NCBI GenBank assembly: GCA_020852815.1
Contig: JADZAN010000019.1
Location: forward strand, 248,001 to 312,000
DNA from: Gemmatimonadaceae bacterium
GTDB taxonomy: Bacteria > Gemmatimonadota > Gemmatimonadetes > Gemmatimonadales > Gemmatimonadaceae
Reading direction: 5' to 3'
DNA length: 64,000 nt
Part shown: positions 52,454 to 61,050 of the stretch, piece by piece
How positions within the stretch are numbered: position 1 is the first letter of the stretch
Layout: the number at the start of each line of letters is the position of its first letter
Notes under the pieces: generated by a model
Told to the model about the DNA's origin: nothing
Seen by the model: only the letters and a program-made list of their open reading frames with translations
The model's database searches: none
Program-made: the position numbers and the translations under genes

Positions 52454-53355
52454 CACCCCCCTCCCGTCGGCCTGCCGCGATCGTCCGCGGTGAGCGCCAC
52501 GAAGGCTTCCTCGAGATTCTTCGACGAGATCTCCAGGTCGCGCGCCGCGGTCTGCGTCAGGAGGTAGCGCGCCACCACGTCCGAGTCGCTGCACTGCACC
52601 AGGACGCGATCGCCGCGCTGCTCGACGCTATTCACCCCAACGAGCGCTTGCAGCGCCGTGATCTCGGCGCCGGGAAGCGCGGCCCGCACCACCCGCCCCG
52701 ACGCCAGGTTCTTGATCTCCGCCGTCGAGCCGTCAGCCACAATGCGCCCCTGACGGATCAGCACGATGCGGTCGGCGTAGGCGTCGGCTTCATCCAGGTA
52801 GTGCGTGGCGAAGAGGACCGTGCGCCCGCGCGATGCATCATCGCGAATCGACCGCCAGAAGTCGCGCCGCCCCTCCACATCCATCCCCGTCGTCGGCTCG
52901 TCGAGCACCAGGAGGCGCGGATCGGACAGGAGCGCCATCGCGAACCGAAGCCGCTGCTGCTCGCCCCCCGAACACTTCCCCACCAACCGCTCGGCCACCC
53001 CTTCGATCCCCGCGCGCTCCAGCACCTCGTCCACGGAACGCGCGTGGGCGTGCAACGAGGCGGAGTAGCGCACCGTCTCTCGCACCGTGAAGTCCTTGAG
53101 CAGCCCGCCCGACTGCATCACCGCCGACACCTCGCCCCGCGCCACCGCTTCCTCCGGCGAACGCCCATACACTCGCACCGTCCCCGCGTCAGGGCGGGCC
53201 AGGCCAAGCAGCATGTCGATCGTCGTCGTCTTCCCCGCCCCGTTCGGCCCCAGAAAGGCCACGATCTCCCCCGAATCGACGCCGAGCGAGAGGTCGTCCA
53301 CCGCGGTGACGGCGCCGTACCGTTTGGTGAGTCCTGCCAAGTCGATCGCGAGCAC
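52453..53355 (-). CDS. ABC transporter ATP-binding protein (DrrA-like)
   Basis: A 300-residue ATPase with Walker A GPNGAGKTTT, signature CSGGEQQRLRFAMAL (one base change from LSGG: Cys for Leu), Walker B LLVLDEPTTGMD and switch His in LFATHYLDEAD. The C-terminal extra domain (LEISSKNLEEAFVALT) is typical of DrrA/NodI-type exporters. The GTG at 53355 was chosen because the protein then begins LAIDLAGLTKRYG. Longer frames would read through a palindromic operator at 53370-53393. Confidence 0.9.
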   Translation of the reverse strand: MLAIDLAGLTKRYGAVTAVDDLSLGVDSGEIVAFLGPNGAGKTTTIDMLLGLARPDAGTVRVYGRSPEEAVARGEVSAVMQSGGLLKDFTVRETVRYSASLHAHARSVDEVLERAGIEGVAERLVGKCSGGEQQRLRFAMALLSDPRLLVLDEPTTGMDVEGRRDFWRSIRDDASRGRTVLFATHYLDEADAYADRIVLIRQGRIVADGSTAEIKNLASGRVVRAALPGAEITALQALVGVNSVEQRGDRVLVQCSDSDVVARYLLTQTAARDLEISSKNLEEAFVALTADDRGRPTGGG

Positions 53356-53369
53356 GTGGGATCGGATGA

Positions 53370-53393
53370 GGTTGGGTGACTGGTCACTCAACC
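53370..53393. promoter_or_regulatory. Palindromic operator upstream of the ABC exporter
   Basis: GGTTGGGTGAC, a two-base spacer, and GTCACTCAACC form an 11-bp inverted repeat with one mismatch, 14 bp before the ATPase start. The TGAC...GTCA core resembles operators of TetR-type repressors. The binding protein is not encoded nearby. Confidence 0.55.
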
Positions 53394-53456
53394 TACGCAG
53401 CACCCTCCTCGCCGTTTCCTCGCGCGCACTAAGGAATGGCGAGGGTTCGCCCCAGC

Positions 53457-53987
53457 TCAACCAGCGTTCACTCGCACCTCAATCTCCTCGAGCGACTCGA
53501 GAATATCTGCGAAAGCCGGCGGGGTGCCGAAGATCATCGCTGACATCAGGTCGTAGTCGCGCCGCAACGCGTCGATCATCCCAGCGTGTGGCGCGATCGC
53601 GAACGATCCCTGCCGGGCGGACGCGAGATCGAAGTCTGGGCGGTCGAAGAACAGTCGGGCGTGACGCACACAGTCCTCCCCGAGTGCCCGGTCCGCCAGC
53701 GTTCCGGGACCGATCTCGGAGTGCAGGAGGCAGCGAAGGTCATAGTAATGCCGCGACACGCGATGGCCCTCCTGCCGGAGATTGCCGCGGCGCTCGTGCC
53801 AGCGTCGCAAACCGTGCGCGATCACGATCTTGTCCCACAGCGTGCGCTTGGGCTCGATCGCGGTCACGCCGGCAACGTCGAAATCCTCGTTAGGTACCTC
53901 GTCGGCGATATACGGGCGAACTGATCGCTGCTCGTGTGGGTCGAGCGCGGACTTCGCGCCCGCCTCGAGTCGGACCACCGGGCGCAC
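53457..53987 (-). pseudogene. AbiEii-type toxin, C-terminal part after in-frame TGA
   Basis: This 176-codon frame continues exactly in phase after the TGA that ends the N-terminal part. It begins VRPVVRLEAGAKSALDPHEQ, the normal continuation of AbiEii proteins. It contains the family's C-terminal motifs TLWDKIVIAHGLRRWHERRG and RHYYDLRCLL. A GTG codon directly follows the TGA, so a second polypeptide could be made by reinitiation. Otherwise the gene is broken by one nonsense codon. It cannot be told from sequence whether the locus is dead, split but working, or read through. Confidence 0.75.
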
Positions 53988-54497
53988 TCATGGGTCCGTC
54001 GACCCCTCCACGGTCGGATACCACAGCAGAAGGCTCTGTCCGTTCGGATCTGCTGCGTCGACGTCGACGCGCCCTTTTCCGCGCGTGGCATCACCAATGC
54101 GAACCGTCAGTACCTCCTTCAGCGGTCCCGAGACGTATGCGCGGCACGCGTCGCGGATCGCGTCCAGCTTGGCCTGACGTCGCTTGCCCGTCATCGCCCC
54201 GAGCGCTTCCACGGTCGCCGACTGACCGAGGTCATCGCGAAAGACGGTGACGTCGATGTCCTCGGAGAATCGCTGAATCAACCCGTACGCCTTGGAGAGC
54301 GACGTGCCGCCCTTGAAGAGCAGACGCGGACTCTCGGCTGGCATGTCGTGATACAGCTCGCCGAGCGTCCAGCAAACCCAGAAGTCCTTCTCGATATTCC
54401 CAACCGGCGTCCCGAGCCGCTGAGCGGTGGCGAGAAACAGGTCGCGGCGGTCACGCGACGATGCCGCTATCACCCGGCGGTACGACTCGGCGCTCAC
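53988..54497 (-). CDS. abiEii: AbiEii-type nucleotidyltransferase toxin, N-terminal part
   Basis: 169 residues covering the nucleotidyltransferase half of an AbiEii toxin (DUF1814 family). EKDFWVCWTLGELY is followed by the catalytic LLFKGGTSLSKAYGLIQRFSEDIDV (GGTS and the DxD-like SEDID). AbiE toxins modify nucleic acid or tRNA substrates using nucleotides and cause growth arrest. The normal protein is about 300-340 residues; here it stops after STDP. Its GTG start overlaps the stop of the antitoxin gene (GTGA), the standard AbiE gene order. The last residues before the stop look native, so the TGA is likely a point change. Confidence 0.8.
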   Translation of the reverse strand: MSAESYRRVIAASSRDRRDLFLATAQRLGTPVGNIEKDFWVCWTLGELYHDMPAESPRLLFKGGTSLSKAYGLIQRFSEDIDVTVFRDDLGQSATVEALGAMTGKRRQAKLDAIRDACRAYVSGPLKEVLTVRIGDATRGKGRVDVDAADPNGQSLLLWYPTVEGSTDP

Positions 54498-55201
54498 GGT
54501 CGCTGCCGCCGCGGTGCACGCCCGCGAGTCGCGTTAGGTGCGCGCGCGCGCTTTGGCGGGGCCGAGGCGAGGAGACTGCGAATGAACTCCTGCATCCAGA
54601 TAGGGAGCGCGGACATCCCAACTCTGAGGTCCTCGCGCATCGCCTCGCCGTGATCGGGGTCATCGAGAATTTCCCGGAGCCGATCGATAACGCGGGTACG
54701 CTGGTCGGGATCGCCTAACGTGTCCTGGAGCCAGTGGAGCGCCTGGACGATCCGCATGGCCGGACGGCCCGCCCAGTAGAGCCGACTTGGGGCAGCGGCT
54801 TTGAAGCGTATCTCCTGTGTCCCGAGTTTGATCGGCTTGAGTCTCGCGTCGACTAGCACCACGACTCGAGCTGGCACTGCCGTCGTGAGGCCGAGATCGT
54901 TCGCGGCAGTCATTCCATCGATCAGGAGGCGCACCTGGTCGCGGCGCGCGATCGCGCCGATGACAGCCCGGTAGTCGGGCACGGCAGGCCGGCGGGTCAG
55001 AGCGCTCTGCCGTGGCTGGTCGTAGAGGCCCCAGTTTATGCGGCGAAGCTCGCCCGATGCGGCGAGTCGTTGAAGCGTCTTGTCGACGGCCGCCCGCGAG
55101 GCCAGATCCGCGAAATCGGCGGCAGTGAAGACCGACTCGGGTCGCGTCTGGAATCGCTCGAGAAATAGGTCCCGGAGGCGGGCTTTCGTGGAGGCAGGCA
55201 T
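54494..55201 (-). CDS. abiEi: AbiEi-type antitoxin/transcriptional repressor
   Basis: A 235-residue antitoxin. The N-terminal winged-helix domain (RLRDLFLERFQTRPESVFTAADFADLA...RLAASGELRRINWGLYDQP) resembles AbiEi_4-type regulators. The C-terminal domain (DYRAVIGAIARRDQVRLLIDGMTAANDLGL, IRFKAAAPSRLYWAG) is the usual antitoxin part. AbiEi proteins repress their own operon and neutralise AbiEii without direct tight binding (type IV). The ATG at 55201 sits at the edge of a perfect inverted repeat that is its probable operator. Upstream in-frame starts would lie inside that repeat. Confidence 0.85.
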   Translation of the reverse strand: MPASTKARLRDLFLERFQTRPESVFTAADFADLASRAAVDKTLQRLAASGELRRINWGLYDQPRQSALTRRPAVPDYRAVIGAIARRDQVRLLIDGMTAANDLGLTTAVPARVVVLVDARLKPIKLGTQEIRFKAAAPSRLYWAGRPAMRIVQALHWLQDTLGDPDQRTRVIDRLREILDDPDHGEAMREDLRVGMSALPIWMQEFIRSLLASAPPKRARAPNATRGRAPRRQRP

Positions 55202-55229
55202 GTCCGAAATATGATGCATATTTCGGACA
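55201..55229. promoter_or_regulatory. Perfect inverted repeat operator at the abiE start
   Basis: TGTCCGAAATATG and CATATTTCGGACA are exact inverse complements (13 bp) around ATG. The repeat begins at the antitoxin start codon and contains AT-rich hexamers that could serve as -10. It is the likely AbiEi binding site. Confidence 0.75.
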
Positions 55230-55338
55230 GTGGAAGCGTCCGAACTACCGTGGCGGGGCGCGCTCAATAAAACACGCGTCTGGCCACCGTTGGCGACCAG
55301 ACGCTCGTAACGTTCTCATCTCGAATGACTTCGAGTAG

Positions 55339-55411
<73 letters not shown>

Positions 55412-55599
55412 GAAGGGAGGCGAATTCTAAGTGCCGACTCACCCGGAAAGCAAGCGATCAACCCAATTCCCCGACGCGCGCGTCAGGGAGAATCCGGAAA
55501 GTGGATTAGACTTCACCGATATTCCGCGTCCCGGATGGGGTGGGGCCGACACTGAGCGGCACGACAGGATGTCGTCCTCCCTCCCAAGTGGTGACCCGT

Positions 55600-57627
55600 A
55601 TGACCTGGTTCCACGACCTCCGCATTCGTGCCAAGCTCCTGTTGGGCTTCGGCTCCGTTCTCACCCTCCTCCTCATTGTCGGTGTCGTCGCCTCGTTCGG
55701 CATGCGCAAGCTCCGCATTGCCGACGAGGAACTCTACGACCGAATGACGGTCCCGCTCGCCCAGTCTGGCGATGCGATCAACTATCTGCAGCGCGTTCGC
55801 GTGAACCTCCGCGAAGCGGTCTACGCCGAGTCGCCGCGCGCCGCGGCCCCCTTCCTCGAGAAAGTGGCCGCGTACCCCATCCTCGTCGATTCGCTCCTCA
55901 AGGAGTACGAGAAGTCGATTACCACCGACGCGGGGCGCCAGGCGTTCGCTGCCTTCGCCGCCGACCTCCGCACCTTCCGCGGCAAGCGCGACCAGCTCGT
56001 GAAGCTGATCAACGCCGGGAACACCGCGGCGGCGATCGCCTATCTCGGGAGCGACGTGCGCGAGACGGAGGAAAAGCTCCTCGTCTCGATGAAGGCAATG
56101 CAGGACCAGAAAATTGCCCGTGCCGCCGAAGTGAAGGCCGGCAACGAGGTGCTCAGCAAACGCATGTCGTGGATCATCGACCTCAGCGTTGCCTTCGGGA
56201 TCGCCCTCGGACTCGCGATCGCGCTCTACATCGCCGCCAACATCGGCAAGGTGCTTGCCCTCATGGTGGAGCGCGCCAATCGCCTGCAGAGCGTTTGCAT
56301 CTCGAACCTGGGACAGGCCCTCGACGCCCTCGCCGCCGGCAAGCTGGACGTGAAACCCGAGTACGGGACGTCGCCGCTCAACATCACGTCGAAGGACGAA
56401 CTGGGTGAACTCGCGCGCAGCGTCGACGGGATCATCGCCACGAGCGTCGACTCGATCCGATCGTACGAGAAGGCCGCCGACACGATGCAGGGGCTCATCG
56501 CCGAGACCAACCAGCTCGTCGCGGCCGCGCAGGCAGGGCAGCTCTCCCGCCGCGCCGCCGGCGAGAAGTACCAAGGCGGCTATCGCCAGTTAGTCGATGG
56601 CGTAAACGGGATGCTCGACGCCATCACCGCCCCCATCGCCGAGTCGTCGGCGGTGCTTGGGCGCATCGCCGAACGAGACCTCACCGCGCAGATGACGGGT
56701 CACTACAGCGGCGACTTCGATCGCATCCGCAGCGCCGTGAACCTCGCCGTCACCAACCTGCAGCGCGCCCTGGGCGATGTCTCCGCCTCGGCCACGCAGG
56801 TCTCCAGCGCCAGCGAGGAAATCTCGGCGGCGGCGCAGTCGCTGGCGGAAGGAGCCAGCGAGCAGGCGTCGTCGCTCGAGGAGGTCGCCGCCTCGCTCCA
56901 CGAAGTGTCCGCAACGGCGAAGAACAGCGCCGAGCGCGCGCAGTCGGCCCGCTCGGTCACCGAGGAAGCGCGCCAGCAGGCCGCCGAAGGGTTGCAGGAG
57001 ATGAAACAGCTCGAGGCCGCGGTGAATCGCATCAAGTCCTCGGCGCACGAGAGCGCGAAGATCATCAAGACGATCGACGAGATCGCCTTCCAGACCAACC
57101 TCCTCGCGCTCAACGCCGCCGTCGAGGCCGCGCGCGCCGGCGACGCCGGGCGTGGCTTTGCGGTGGTGGCCGAGGAAGTGCGCAACCTGGCCATGCGCGC
57201 CGCCGAAGCCGCGCGCAACACCACCGACCTCATCGCCGAATCGGTGCGCAACGCCGACGATGGCGTGGCGCTCAATGCCCGCGCACTCAAGCAGTTCTCC
57301 ACCATCGCCCAACACGTGGAAAGCGCCGGCGAGGCGATGAGCGAGATTGCCGCCGGGAGCGACCAGCAGGCGCTCGGCATCGACCAGATCAGCACGGCAG
57401 TCGAGCAGATCAACATCGTGACGCAGCGGGCGGCGGCCAACGCGGAGGAGTCGTCGGCCACGTCGATCGAGCTCGCCGGTCAGTCGACGCACCTGCAGGA
57501 GCTGGTGGGACAGTTCAAGCTCGACGCCAACGCCCGATACGAAACGCGGGCCGCGGATCCGGGCGCCGGCGCGCTCGACATGCCGGGGCGTCGCCCCATG
57601 GGACGCCGGCAGCTGGCCGGTGTGTAG
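55600..57627 (+). CDS. Methyl-accepting chemotaxis protein
   Basis: A 675-residue chemoreceptor: TM1 ([22 protein letters not shown]), a four-helix-bundle sensor with the MCP-like segment of about residues 35-185, TM2 ([23 protein letters not shown]), HAMP-like linker repeats ([37 protein letters not shown]), and the signalling domain with tip [21 protein letters not shown]. It shares layout and linker motifs with the receptor at 36-38 kb but lacks its repetitive tail. The start at 55600 was chosen because [16 protein letters not shown] is the standard N-terminus. A ligand cannot be inferred. No che genes are nearby. Confidence 0.92.
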   Translation: MTWFHDLRIRAKLLLGFGSVLTLLLIVGVVASFGMRKLRIADEELYDRMTVPLAQSGDAINYLQRVRVNLREAVYAESPRAAAPFLEKVAAYPILVDSLLKEYEKSITTDAGRQAFAAFAADLRTFRGKRDQLVKLINAGNTAAAIAYLGSDVRETEEKLLVSMKAMQDQKIARAAEVKAGNEVLSKRMSWIIDLSVAFGIALGLAIALYIAANIGKVLALMVERANRLQSVCISNLGQALDALAAGKLDVKPEYGTSPLNITSKDELGELARSVDGIIATSVDSIRSYEKAADTMQGLIAETNQLVAAAQAGQLSRRAAGEKYQGGYRQLVDGVNGMLDAITAPIAESSAVLGRIAERDLTAQMTGHYSGDFDRIRSAVNLAVTNLQRALGDVSASATQVSSASEEISAAAQSLAEGASEQASSLEEVAASLHEVSATAKNSAERAQSARSVTEEARQQAAEGLQEMKQLEAAVNRIKSSAHESAKIIKTIDEIAFQTNLLALNAAVEAARAGDAGRGFAVVAEEVRNLAMRAAEAARNTTDLIAESVRNADDGVALNARALKQFSTIAQHVESAGEAMSEIAAGSDQQALGIDQISTAVEQINIVTQRAAANAEESSATSIELAGQSTHLQELVGQFKLDANARYETRAADPGAGALDMPGRRPMGRRQLAGV

Positions 57628-57693
57628 GTGACACCGGACGGCGCCGTCCCCGGCGCCGTCCACCAGGACGACATCCGCAGGAAGGGAGGGAGG

Positions 57694-57729
57694 CGCATGG
57701 CGCATCGGCAGTTTGCGATGCGCCATGCG
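57694..57729 (+). terminator. Hairpin terminator after chemoreceptor gene
   Basis: A 14-bp perfect stem CGCATGGCGCATCG with an eight-base loop, followed by TTGTTA. A second stem, GGACGGCGCC/GGCGCCGTCC, lies just upstream at 57636-57661. Confidence 0.65.
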
Positions 57730-57810
57730 TTGTTACCGGCCGTGACGATGGAGGAGTGCCCAGTGCCCCGGGGGGACCGTGTGACTTCCGGTTGCGCCGG
57801 TCGTCGTGTC

Positions 57811-57834
57811 AGTGTATTAGTACACCAATACACT
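57811..57834. promoter_or_regulatory. Palindromic operator of the GntR-ABC operon
   Basis: AGTGTATT and AATACACT flank AGTACACC, and a second overlapping palindrome GTGTA-TTAG-TACAC is contained in it. This AT-rich block lies 14 bp before the GntR gene and probably overlaps its promoter, consistent with autoregulation. Confidence 0.65.
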
Positions 57835-57847
57835 TTCCCCGGCCGGC

Positions 57848-58240
57848 ATGTTCGATCGCATCGACCCACGCTCTCCCATCCCGCTCTACGCGCAGATTGC
57901 CGGCCGCCTGCGCGTTGCCGTGGCATCGGGGGAGTTGCGCCCGGGCGATGCCCTCCCCTCCGTGCGCGCGTTGGCCGCGCAGCTACGCATCAACCCCGCC
58001 ACCGTCGCGCAGGCATACCGCGAGCTGGAGCAGGACGGCACGGTGGAGATGCGGCAGGGGGCGGGGACCTTCGTCTCGGCCATTCCCACCGAACGCAAGC
58101 GCCGTGAGCGCGCCGTGGCGGCGCGCTCGCTGGTGCGTGACATGATCTCGGACGCATTTCGACTCGGCATTAACGCCGATGAACTCCGCCAGGCGTTCGA
58201 CGACGCCCTGGACGACGCAACGCTGGAGCCACGTGCATGA
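57848..58240 (+). CDS. GntR-family regulator, YtrA type
   Basis: A 130-residue regulator with an N-terminal winged helix (PLYAQIAGRLRVAVASGELRPGDALPSVRALAAQLRINPATVAQAYRELE pattern, quoted in part) and a short C-terminal helical tail. The short tail without an effector domain marks the YtrA subgroup, which usually controls adjacent ABC transporter genes and responds to cell-envelope stress. Here the ATPase gene overlaps it by four bases (ATGA), and a palindromic operator lies just upstream, so autorepression of the whole operon is expected. Confidence 0.9.
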   Translation: MFDRIDPRSPIPLYAQIAGRLRVAVASGELRPGDALPSVRALAAQLRINPATVAQAYRELEQDGTVEMRQGAGTFVSAIPTERKRRERAVAARSLVRDMISDAFRLGINADELRQAFDDALDDATLEPRA

Positions 58241-59169
58241 CCGACGCCATCTGCATTCGTTCGTTGGACTATCGCGCCGGGCGCGACTTTGCGTTGCGCG
58301 ACCTCGACCTTACCGTGCGCGCCGGCTCGGTCTACGGCTTCCTCGGGCCCAACGGCTCGGGCAAGACGACGACAATCAAGCTCCTCATGGGGATGCTCCC
58401 GCCCGAGGATGGGACCATCGATGTGCTGGGGCATCGTGTGCCACACGATATCGTGCCGGCGCTGGCGCGCATTGGCTACGTTCCGGAGCGCGTGCATCTG
58501 TACCCGATGCTCTCCGTCGATGAGACGATGCGGCATCACGCCGCCTTCTATCCGCGCTGGGATTCGCTCGAGGCGGAACGGCTGCGCCGGGCCTTCGCGC
58601 TGCGCGACGACGCACTCGTCGGCCGGCTCTCCAAGGGCGAAGCCGGGAAGCTGATGCTCCTGCTCGCCCTCGCCGTGCGTCCCGAGCTGCTCGTCCTCGA
58701 CGAACCGACCGACGGGCTCGACCCCGTCGTGCGGCGGGACGTCCTGGCCGCCGTGGTCGACTATGTCGCCAGCACACGGGCGACTGTTTTCATCTCCAGC
58801 CACCTCGTGCACGAGCAGGAGCGGATCTGCGACTGGGTGGGGGTGCTCGATGCGGGGCGGATGGTGGCGGAACTCCCGATGTCCGAGTTCCGCGCCGGGA
58901 TCAAGCGCCTGCGCGTGCGCGGGGTGGCTGCCGAGTTGCCGGTGTTGCCGTTTCGCGTCATGGCACGGCGCACCGTGTTGGGACAGGACGAGGAGTGGGT
59001 GGTGCGCGACTGGCGCGCCGACATGCACGGTGCCTTTGGCGCCCTGCTCCCCTCGGCGTCACTGCGCCATGTCGAGGATCTCGATCTGGAGGAATCGTTC
59101 GTGGAGTTGCTGAGTGCCTCGCGCGCCACGCCTGTCGTGAGCCGCAACGACGACGAGGAGGCGGCATGA
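58237..59169 (+). CDS. ABC transporter ATP-binding protein (YtrB-like)
   Basis: A 310-residue ATPase with Walker A GPNGSGKTTTI, a degenerate signature LSKGEAGKLMLLLAL instead of LSGGQ, Walker B LLVLDEPTDGLD and switch region FISSHLVHEQE. The LSKG form is usual in YtrB/BcrA-like ATPases controlled by GntR regulators. The C-terminal extension (from about residue 215) has LDLEESFVELL. It overlaps both its neighbours by ATGA, so regulator, ATPase and permease are translated in series. Confidence 0.92.
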   Translation: MTDAICIRSLDYRAGRDFALRDLDLTVRAGSVYGFLGPNGSGKTTTIKLLMGMLPPEDGTIDVLGHRVPHDIVPALARIGYVPERVHLYPMLSVDETMRHHAAFYPRWDSLEAERLRRAFALRDDALVGRLSKGEAGKLMLLLALAVRPELLVLDEPTDGLDPVVRRDVLAAVVDYVASTRATVFISSHLVHEQERICDWVGVLDAGRMVAELPMSEFRAGIKRLRVRGVAAELPVLPFRVMARRTVLGQDEEWVVRDWRADMHGAFGALLPSASLRHVEDLDLEESFVELLSASRATPVVSRNDDEEAA

Positions 59170-59831
59170 TGTTCCGGGCGATGTTGCGTGCGCAGTGGAT
59201 CTGGTCGCGCTCGATCATGTGGTTCTTCCTCGCGGCCGCGTTTTCGCTGCCCTTGTTGCTCGTCCCCATGACGACGGTGGGTTACGTTGAAGGCGCCGGC
59301 GCCGCCAGTTTCGTGCAGGGGGGCGAGACGCTCGGCATGCTGGTGGCCATTACCGTCGCGCTGGCCGCCATCGCCCTCACGCTGCAGGGCTGGTCGGCCG
59401 ACGATCGCGGACGACACGTCTACGCGCTCTCGCTCCCCGTGGAGCGGCACCACTACCTTGCCTACCGGCTTGGCGGTGGCTTTCTCATGTTAGGGGCGAT
59501 TGCCGGCGCCGTCTGGATCGGGGCGCTGCTGTCCGCCTCCCTCCTCGACCTCCCGGAGTCGCTCAGCGCCTATCCCACGGCGCTGGCCTCGCGCGCGCTG
59601 CTGGCCGCGTGGCTGGTGCACACCGTCAGCTTCCTCTTTCGATTCGGAGTCGGACCGCGGGCGCGCGCCGCCACGTTCTGGTTCGTCGTGGTGCTCGCCG
59701 TCCTCCTGCTCCTCCCTATTGGCTCGCTCCCGGGGCGCTTGCAGCTCATGCAAGCCGGGGCCCGGGCGCTCGTGCAGCCGCATGGCCCGCTGGGCATCCT
59801 GGTCAGCCGGTGGAGCTTCATCGATGTCTAG
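59166..59831 (+). CDS. ABC transporter membrane subunit, divergent
   Basis: A 221-residue membrane protein with about six spans (SIMWFFLAAAFSLPLLLVPM, LGMLVAITVALAAIALTLQGW, GGGFLMLGAIAGAVWIGALLS, ATFWFVVVLAVLLLLPIGSL). Position directly after the ATPase (ATGA overlap) makes it the permease partner, although no named permease family is evident from sequence alone. The conserved-looking loop RGRHVYALSLPVERHHYL lies between spans two and three, a pattern seen in ABC-2-like permeases. The next gene starts 8 bp before its stop. Confidence 0.75.
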   Translation: MMFRAMLRAQWIWSRSIMWFFLAAAFSLPLLLVPMTTVGYVEGAGAASFVQGGETLGMLVAITVALAAIALTLQGWSADDRGRHVYALSLPVERHHYLAYRLGGGFLMLGAIAGAVWIGALLSASLLDLPESLSAYPTALASRALLAAWLVHTVSFLFRFGVGPRARAATFWFVVVLAVLLLLPIGSLPGRLQLMQAGARALVQPHGPLGILVSRWSFIDV

Positions 59832-61050
59832 CGGCCGTCGCCGGCGCCGCGGGCGTTGCACGTGGACGCGGCACGCGCTCGTCCTGGGCGCGGCGGTGAT
59901 GGGTGCGCTCCCGGCGCGCGGCGTCGCGCAGCCACAGGTTGCGTCTGGCGGTACCGCATCGCGCCAGGTGCGGCCGGACTCGTCAGGCAACGTCCACCTC
60001 CGGCGGCTCGCCGTGCTCGAGCGCCAGCGACTCGCCGTCGATTCGGCGCGCGATGCACACTGGTTGGACCAGGCGCGGCGCCGCTTTCCCGACACCGTCT
60101 TCGTGGGGCTCTTCCGCATTGCCACCGACCGCAAGCTGTTTGCGGACGTGATGCCGGTCGTCGACCGGTACTCGCGCGAGGTGCTCCCCATGCTGGACAG
60201 CACCGCGCAGGATGCCGTGTACCGCTGGACCGTGCACGCCTGGCGCCCGAGTGCACAGGAACGACGCGACTTTCCCTTCACGCCGATCTTCATTTCGGTC
60301 AACCACAAGCAGCTCTCCGGGCCCATGCTGGGCGGTGCGCAGCCATTCCTCGTGGAGCCCTACCTGCGCCAGCAGCTCTCGTTCCTCGTGAGCACCTCCA
60401 CCTCGGCAACCTTCGACCAGGCGCTGCGCACCTGGTTCTTCAACTCCCCCATCACACCGCTTGCACCCGGCGGCGACGTCGAGGGGTCGGCGCGCCTCGA
60501 GCTGGCCACCGCCGATTCGCGCACGGCGCGGCGATGTGTCGCGGGGAACCTCACGGCGTGCGCGACGCTCCTCGCCCTGCACGGGCCTCCCGCGGATCCA
60601 CTCCGTAGTTGGTATGCGCCCGAGGACTACCCGGCCCTCGTGGCCAGGGTGCGCCTCGGGCCGTCCGATGGCGACGATGCCCCCGCATTGCAGCGCGCCT
60701 GCCTGGCCCGGCACGGCGCCGCCTGCACGCAGCTCGTTGACCGGCTCCCCGCCGTGCGCATTCCCCCACCCGTTCTCGACGGGCCGCGGCGCGTCTTCCT
60801 GCACGAGGCGCTACGCGACGGGGGGGCGGCGGCGCTGACACGCCTGCGCGATCCGCGCGGCGACATCGGCGCCCGCCTGGCGCGTGCCTCCGGCGTGACC
60901 GAAGAGGCACTGCTTGCCAGGTGGCGGCAACGAATGATTGCACCTCGCGGGACAAACGTTCGCCCGGCCGCCAGCGTGGCGCTGGCGTCGATCGGATGGA
61001 TCGCGCTGCTTGGGCTGCTCTCGATGCGGAGGGTGCGCCAATGCGCCTGA
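59824..61050 (+). CDS. Membrane-anchored exported protein of unknown function (ABC operon)
   Basis: A 408-residue protein: a basic N-terminus, signal-like ALVLGAAVMGALPARGVAQ, a large extracytoplasmic domain, and one C-terminal span (AASVALASIGWIALLGLL) with a short basic tail. Toward the C-terminus, FLHEALRDGGAAALTRLRDP followed by ARASGVTEEALLARWRQ resembles the closing helices of gluzincin-like (peptidase-MA) domains, but no HExxH zinc motif is present. Six cysteines could form disulfides. It overlaps the permease gene, so it belongs to the operon and may be an accessory of the transporter. Confidence 0.7.
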   Translation: MSSGRRRRRGRCTWTRHALVLGAAVMGALPARGVAQPQVASGGTASRQVRPDSSGNVHLRRLAVLERQRLAVDSARDAHWLDQARRRFPDTVFVGLFRIATDRKLFADVMPVVDRYSREVLPMLDSTAQDAVYRWTVHAWRPSAQERRDFPFTPIFISVNHKQLSGPMLGGAQPFLVEPYLRQQLSFLVSTSTSATFDQALRTWFFNSPITPLAPGGDVEGSARLELATADSRTARRCVAGNLTACATLLALHGPPADPLRSWYAPEDYPALVARVRLGPSDGDDAPALQRACLARHGAACTQLVDRLPAVRIPPPVLDGPRRVFLHEALRDGGAAALTRLRDPRGDIGARLARASGVTEEALLARWRQRMIAPRGTNVRPAASVALASIGWIALLGLLSMRRVRQCA

